A stretch of 64,000 nucleotides of DNA from Streptomyces sp. NBC_00536 (lineage in GTDB: Bacteria > Actinomycetota > Actinomycetes > Streptomycetales > Streptomycetaceae): the NCBI RefSeq assembly GCF_036346295.1, contig NZ_CP107819.1:2480001-2544000 (forward strand). Reading direction: 5' to 3'. A model generated the notes under the pieces. The model did not search any database. It worked only from the letters and a program-made list of their open reading frames with translations, and was not told where the DNA came from. Both the position numbers and the translations under genes were made by a program. Positions 59,802 through 64,000 of this stretch are shown here, one piece after another; the first letter of the stretch is position 1; every line of letters begins with the position of its first letter.

Positions 59802-60026
59802 ATGCCCCGTTACGAGTACCGCTGCCGGACCTGCGAGGACGTCTTCGAGGTCAGCCGGCCCATGGCCGAGTCCGCCGCGCCCGCGAGCTGCCCCGCCGGG
59901 CACGGCGACACCGTCAAGCTGCTGTCGGCCGTCGCCGTCGGCGGGACCAGCGCGGGCCCCGCCCCCGCCCGCTCCGGTGGAGGCGGCGGCGGAGGCGGGT
60001 GCTGCGGAGGCGGCGGCTGCGGCTAG
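59802..60026 (+). CDS. FmdB-type zinc ribbon protein with Gly-Cys tail
   Basis: 74 residues. PRYEYRCRTCEDVFEVSRPM with a CxxC knuckle, then ASCPAGH as the second half of a zinc ribbon, is the FmdB/CxxC_CXXC_SSSS family. It ends in GGGGGGGGCCGGGGCG, a Gly-rich tail with three more Cys often seen in this family. The start is close to a probable promoter, so the mRNA may be leaderless. Confidence 0.88.
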   Translation: MPRYEYRCRTCEDVFEVSRPMAESAAPASCPAGHGDTVKLLSAVAVGGTSAGPAPARSGGGGGGGGCCGGGGCG

Positions 60027-60059
60027 CCGCTTCCGCCACCGCTTCCGCTACCGCTACCG

Positions 60060-60719
60060 CTACCGCTTGCGCGACAGCGTCAGGCCGTCCGAGATCGCGA
60101 GCATCACGGACTCCATCCGCTTGTCCGCCACCACGTGCTCGTTGAAGGCGTGGACCCCGGCCGCCGAGCCGGTCGCCGACGGGTCGAGCACCGTGCCGTG
60201 GAAGAGGGTGTTGTCCGTGACGATCAGGCCGCCCGGGCGCAGCCGCGGGACCAGCTCCTCCCAGTAGGCGATCTGGCTCTGCTTGTCCGCGTCGAGGTAC
60301 ACCAGGTCGATGTGCTCCTCGGACGGCATCGCCCGCAGCGTGTCCAGGGCGGCCCCGATCCGCAGTTCGACGCGGTCCGCGACCCCGGCGGCGGCCCACG
60401 CCTCGCGCCCGTACGCCGTCCACTCCTCGGAGATGTCGCAGGCGATCAGCCGCCCGTCGGCGGGCAGCGCCTGGGCCATCGACAGCGACGAGAAGCCGGT
60501 GAAGGTGCCGACCTCCACCACGTGCCGGGCGCCGGTCAGCCGGACGAGGAAGGCCAGCAGCGGCCCCTGCTCCTCGGCCGACTGCATTCCGGCGTCGTCC
60601 GGGAACTTCTCTTCGGTCGTCTCGACCAGTCCCCGCTGGACCTCGTCGAGCGGCGGGTTGTGGGCGAGCATGTACGCGTACAACTCGTCCGTGATCTTCG
60701 TGCTGTTGCCTTTGCTCAT
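60060..60719 (-). CDS. Class I SAM-dependent O-methyltransferase (caffeoyl-CoA OMT-like)
   Basis: 219 residues. VVEVGTFTGFSSLSMAQALP (motif I), GRLIACDISEEWTAYGREAW, the metal/catalytic LVYLDADKQSQIAYWEELV and GGLIVTDNTLFHGTVLDP are all as in cation-dependent O-methyltransferases. Its ATG overlaps the stop of the HAD gene (ATGA), so it is third in an operon with the HAD and PRTase-StiP genes. Substrate unknown. Confidence 0.9.
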   Translation of the reverse strand: MSKGNSTKITDELYAYMLAHNPPLDEVQRGLVETTEEKFPDDAGMQSAEEQGPLLAFLVRLTGARHVVEVGTFTGFSSLSMAQALPADGRLIACDISEEWTAYGREAWAAAGVADRVELRIGAALDTLRAMPSEEHIDLVYLDADKQSQIAYWEELVPRLRPGGLIVTDNTLFHGTVLDPSATGSAAGVHAFNEHVVADKRMESVMLAISDGLTLSRKR

Positions 60720-61537
60720 GCGCTCAGTCTGCCCACCGCACGGCTGAACTGGCGGACGATTTCCTCACCCGCCACGACTCCCCTGGTGGTCAGCGCACGC
60801 ACGTTCGGGGCGTGCCATTCGGCATCGGCCAGCTCGCCGTGCCCCGGCCGCCACCCCTCGTCCGCCGCCTCCAGCAGGTCCGCGTCCAGCAGCGAGTCCC
60901 CGGCGGCCAGCGTGTGCTCGGCGCCGGTGCGCCGGGCCACCTCGCGCATGGCCGCGCTCTTGGTCAGCGGGCGCGGGACGGCGTAGATCTTGCGGCCCTG
61001 GAGCGAGACGGTCCAGCCGCGCGACCCGGCCCATTCCTCCAGCGACTTCAGCCATTCGTCCGGCACCAGGTCCCGCTCCACCACCAGGTAGGCGAAGAGG
61101 TCCTCCGCGACCCGCGCCTTGCGCAGCCACAGCGGATCGGCGGAGTCCAGCAGGTGCCCGTGCACCTCCTCCAGCGGCGCGCACTCCTGCGCGAGCCGCT
61201 TGGCCACCTGGCGCCGCCAGTCCCGGTCGGGCGCGCCGTCGACCAGCAACTGCCCGCCGTTGGCGCAGATCGCGTACGGGGCGGGCCGCCCGGGGAAGCG
61301 GATCCGCTGGTACTGCTTGCGGGTGCGCGTGGTGGTCGGGACGAAGACCACGCGGGAGTCGGCGGTGAGTTCCGCGAGCAGCGCGGCCGCCGTCTCCGTC
61401 ATGAAGGAGAGCGGGCGGCTCTCGTGCACCTCGACGCACAGCAGCCGGGGGGCCACCGGGTCCGGCATGGTCAGCCCGAGGGCCGCCGCCGAGTAGATGA
61501 GCGTTCGGTCGAGATCACTGGCTACCAGGACGGTCAC
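60716..61537 (-). CDS. HAD family hydrolase of the Ter-associated biosynthetic type
   Basis: 273 residues. HAD motif I is VASDLDRTLIYS, motif II VVFVPTTTRT, motif III RPLTKSAAM (Lys), motif IV LAAGDSLLDADLL. A Cof/SPP-like cap (RLAQECAPLEEVHGHLL...) lies between. GTG 61537 overlaps the stop of the upstream PRTase-StiP gene (GTGA). Such HAD enzymes occur in the conserved tellurite-resistance-linked gene neighbourhood together with PRTase and StiP/TRSP-domain proteins. Confidence 0.87.
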   Translation of the reverse strand: MTVLVASDLDRTLIYSAAALGLTMPDPVAPRLLCVEVHESRPLSFMTETAAALLAELTADSRVVFVPTTTRTRKQYQRIRFPGRPAPYAICANGGQLLVDGAPDRDWRRQVAKRLAQECAPLEEVHGHLLDSADPLWLRKARVAEDLFAYLVVERDLVPDEWLKSLEEWAGSRGWTVSLQGRKIYAVPRPLTKSAAMREVARRTGAEHTLAAGDSLLDADLLEAADEGWRPGHGELADAEWHAPNVRALTTRGVVAGEEIVRQFSRAVGRLSA

Positions 61538-64000
61538 TTGGAGGCCACAGCCTTTCCGTCGGCGCCCGTGGCGCCGCGTGTGAAGCGGGGATGGATGAGT
61601 CCTACGCAGGTGTACGGCAGCCCGTCGGCCTCTTCGACCGGCACCCCGCGCTGCTCGGCCAGCAGGCGTACGTGGTCCAGGTCGGCCCCGGCGCCGCGCC
61701 GGGCCAGGATCTTCCACGGCACGCGGCGCAGCAGCACCCGGGTGGTCTCGCCGACGCCCGGCTTGACCAGGTTGACGTCGTGGATGCCGTACTCCTCGCT
61801 GATCCGCTCCACCGCCGCCCAGCCCTCCCAGGTCGGCGAACGGTCGGCCGCCAGCAGCTCCTTGACCTCGGCGTCGACCGCGTCGGCCACCTCGTCGAAG
61901 TGGGCGGCGACGGTGTCGACGAAGTCGACGGACACGTCGGCGCCGGCCAGCTCGCGGTAGAACTTGGCGCCGTGGAAGTCGTCCGGGCCCACCAGGTCGG
62001 AGCGCAGCACGGTCCGCGATATGAGCCCGGAGACGGTCGAGTTGAGGCAGGCGGAGGGGATCAGGAAGTCCTCGCGGGTGCCGTACGTCGACACGCAGCC
62101 ACCGGGGTCGGCGAGGACCACGATCTCCGGGTCGAAGCCCGGGCCGCCCGTTTCCTCCCGGTGGGCGTCGAGGGCCGCCTTGAGTTCGCGGGTGATGGCG
62201 CCCTTGCCGGTCCAGCCGTCGACGAAGACGACGTCGGCCGGGTCGTGGTGGGCGGCGAGCCAGCGCAGCGCGTTGGCGTCGATGCCCCGGCCCCGGACGA
62301 TGGAGACGGCGTAGTGCGGCAGGTCCAGACCGTGCCGCAGCTGCGCCCAGCGGCGCATCAGGACCCCGACGGGGGTGCCCGCGCGGGCGAGCGAGACCAG
62401 CACGGGGCGCGGGGACCGCTCGGCGAGGACGGTTTCGGTGACCGTGCCGACGGCGCGCGCGATGCGGGCGGCGGAGGTGGTCAGGGCGCCGCGGTACAGC
62501 TCCTGGTAGTGCGCGCTGGGCTGGTATTCGACGGGCAGGGACTCGGCGTAGTGCGCGCCGCCCGCCTGGATGGCCTCCTCGCGCTCCTCGGTGGGGGCCT
62601 CCAGCTCCAGGTCGGAGAGGTCCTGGAGGAGCCAGCCGACGTCCTCGGCCGGGTAGGAGGAGAAGGCGGGTCCGCGCAGGGGCTCGGGCAGGGCCCGCTC
62701 GTGCGTCGGCCCGTGCGTGATCGGCTCGGGCATGATCGGCTCCCGCCGGTCGTCGGGTACGGAGGACGGGGCGGGCGCGGGCCCGGTCACCGGCGCGGTC
62801 GCGGGCACGTGGGACGGTACGACCGCCAGCGCGACCCGGCCGGTGTGCGGGGCGAGCCGGGCGAGGAGGCCGTCCGGGGCGTGCAGGGCCGGGGTGTCCC
62901 CGGCCGAGTCCACGACCACGACCACGGTGTCGAAGGCGGCGCCCTCGCCGCCGGGGACGTCGCGGGCGGCCGCGACGTTGTAGGCGTAGCGCTCGCCGGG
63001 TCCGTCGGCGGGGTCGTCGTGGGCGGGGAAGACCAGCCGGGTGCGGATCGCGTAGCCGGGGTCGTCGACGGCCAGGACGGGCGAGCGGGTGGTGGTGGAG
63101 AAGCGCACCGCGTCGGCGGCGCCGGTCTCCTCCAGCGCCAGGGCGAGCCGCAGCGGGGCGTACATCAGCTCTTCGTTGCCGAGGACGAGGACCCGTCCGG
63201 GGCGCTCGCCGAGGGCGCGGGCGAGCTGCGCCCCGAGCGCGGGCAGGGCCGCCTCCAGCCGGGTGCGGTGGGCGGGCGTGAACCCGTGCCGTCCCCCGTC
63301 GGGGACCCCGGCGGGCCAGTCGAGGCGGATCCGGGCGGCGGGGGCGGGGGTCCCGGCGAGGGGTGCCTCCTGCGCGGCCTCGTACTCCTCGACCAGGCGC
63401 GTGCCCCGTTCCAGGACCCCTTCCGGCAGGCGTACGGTGCCGCTCGCCAGGGCGATCAGGTCCACCCGGGCGCCGAGGCCGTCCGCGAAGGCGGTCAGCC
63501 GGTCGCGGTCGGCCGCCGAGCGCATGTCCACCAGGGCGACCACGACATAGTGCCCGCGCGGATGGCGTTCGTGCAGGTCACGGATGGTGTTCAGGACGGT
63601 GTTGCCGGTGGAGAACTCGTCGTCGACCAGCACCAGCGGACCGGTCCCCGCCAGCAGCGCGGGGTCCTCCGGCAGCAGCAGGTGCGAGGTGGCGTGCGAG
63701 TGGGCCTCCTCGAAGCCCCCGGCGGGCCGGACGCCTGGCACCGGGCGGCGGGTGGAGTGCAGGTACGGGGCCACCCCGAGGCCGTCGGCGACGCTGTGCC
63801 CGAGCCCGGTCGCGGTCTCGGCGTACCCGAGCACCACGGCGGAGGCGGCCGCGTCACCGAGCAGCTCGCGCACCCGCAGGCCCAGCCCGTACCCGGCGCC
63901 GTGGACCACGGCCGGGGACTGCGGGACGTGCTTGCCGAGCACCTGGGACACCAGCAGGTGCGCCCGCTTGGGGTTGCGGCGCAGCGCCAGCCCGAGCAGC
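61534..64000 (-). CDS. Phosphoribosyltransferase fused to a StiP-like cysteine-protease domain (5' end outside window)
   Basis: At least 822 residues; the reading frame runs off the window edge (LLGLALRRNPKRAHLLVSQVLGKHVP at the border). The first ~400 residues are a PRTase (GTGPLVLVDDEFSTGNTVLNTI is the PRPP loop) plus TRSP-like C-terminal part. After a Pro/Ala linker a second domain begins PAFSSYPAEDVGWLLQDLSDLELEAPTEEREEAIQAGGAHYAESLPVEY and contains LVSLARAGTPVGVLMRRWAQ, FVDGWTGKGAITRELKAAL and DFLIPSACLNSTVSGLISRTV, the StiP/cysteine-protease-like family. These are often separate genes; here one frame encodes both. It is predicted to work with Ter proteins in a nucleotide-like stress metabolite pathway. 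Confidence 0.85.
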   Translation of the reverse strand, partial: LLGLALRRNPKRAHLLVSQVLGKHVPQSPAVVHGAGYGLGLRVRELLGDAAASAVVLGYAETATGLGHSVADGLGVAPYLHSTRRPVPGVRPAGGFEEAHSHATSHLLLPEDPALLAGTGPLVLVDDEFSTGNTVLNTIRDLHERHPRGHYVVVALVDMRSAADRDRLTAFADGLGARVDLIALASGTVRLPEGVLERGTRLVEEYEAAQEAPLAGTPAPAARIRLDWPAGVPDGGRHGFTPAHRTRLEAALPALGAQLARALGERPGRVLVLGNEELMYAPLRLALALEETGAADAVRFSTTTRSPVLAVDDPGYAIRTRLVFPAHDDPADGPGERYAYNVAAARDVPGGEGAAFDTVVVVVDSAGDTPALHAPDGLLARLAPHTGRVALAVVPSHVPATAPVTGPAPAPSSVPDDRREPIMPEPITHGPTHERALPEPLRGPAFSSYPAEDVGWLLQDLSDLELEAPTEEREEAIQAGGAHYAESLPVEYQPSAHYQELYRGALTTSAARIARAVGTVTETVLAERSPRPVLVSLARAGTPVGVLMRRWAQLRHGLDLPHYAVSIVRGRGIDANALRWLAAHHDPADVVFVDGWTGKGAITRELKAALDAHREETGGPGFDPEIVVLADPGGCVSTYGTREDFLIPSACLNSTVSGLISRTVLRSDLVGPDDFHGAKFYRELAGADVSVDFVDTVAAHFDEVADAVDAEVKELLAADRSPTWEGWAAVERISEEYGIHDVNLVKPGVGETTRVLLRRVPWKILARRGAGADLDHVRLLAEQRGVPVEEADGLPYTCVGLIHPRFTRGATGADGKAVASK

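Overview
This window is chromosomal DNA from a Streptomyces-type actinomycete. GC content is very high, third codon positions are almost all G or C, GTG starts are frequent (with one probable TTG), and the gene content is typical: LLM/F420-type oxidoreductase, KstR-family regulator, Ser/Thr kinases with Gly-rich extracellular arms, a MhuD-like haem monooxygenase, and several DUF families common in actinomycetes. No plasmid or phage backbone is seen. The only mobile-element gene is one TnpB of the IS200/IS605 type.

Layout. 1-6.2 kb: steroid/acyl-CoA catabolism genes on the minus strand (SDR, Zn-alcohol dehydrogenase, MaoC hydratase, lipid-transfer-type thiolase, fused double acyl-CoA dehydrogenase). 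6.2-8.2 kb: SnoaL-like protein, AraC regulator, SMI1/KNR4 protein. 8.3-15 kb: a classical membrane Ser/Thr kinase, a kinase fused to an MFS transporter, an intact-looking tnpB, and fragments of a DUF397/anti-sigma-type ATPase locus. 15-19 kb: methyltransferase, cell-wall amidase, membrane protein, LLM oxidoreductase, then a repeat-rich spacer. 19.5-22.9 kb: ribbon-helix-helix regulator, DUF4097 protein and a two-gene ABC exporter. 22.9-26.9 kb: lipoprotein and a three-gene operon (glycosyltransferase, methyltransferase, prenyltransferase-like barrel). 27-31.7 kb: kstR, a ~930-bp imperfect palindrome without a convincing gene, ferredoxin, aldehyde dehydrogenase and an MBL-fold hydrolase. 31.9-38.4 kb: a cobalamin riboswitch heading an operon with a secreted membrane-anchored alpha-barrel protein, a small secreted protein and a complete ECF transporter. 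38.7-42 kb: SLT lysozyme-like protein, fadA5-like thiolase and divergent cyp125-like P450. 42.4-64 kb: housekeeping and stress genes, including a GT87-PAP2 fusion, MhuD-like protein, an MFS-winged-helix fusion, a GDT1-type exporter behind a yybP-ykoY (Mn2+) riboswitch, secreted HNH nuclease, PhoD, DedA, universal stress protein, XRE/DUF2975 pair, tRNA-Val, and the start of a Ter-associated phosphoribosyltransferase/StiP-HAD operon.

How it works together. The steroid side-chain genes are scattered in at least four blocks. Intergenic regions beside them carry sequences matching, or one base off, the KstR operator TNNAACNNGTTNNA, and kstR lies in the window, so they look like one dispersed regulon. 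The 31.9-38.4 kb operon reads as a B12-repressed cobalamin uptake module in which the secreted barrel could be a surface capture protein.

The least explained features are: (i) the large imperfect palindrome at 27.76-28.69 kb; (ii) a short dispersed repeat with core CCGGCGTTTGAGG, present at least 11 times, that also lies in frame inside the EcfT and EcfA coding sequences; (iii) the kinase-MFS fusion; (iv) helically phased TGGCGCCA sites upstream of the ribbon-helix-helix gene. All calls were made by reading sequence, without database searches.
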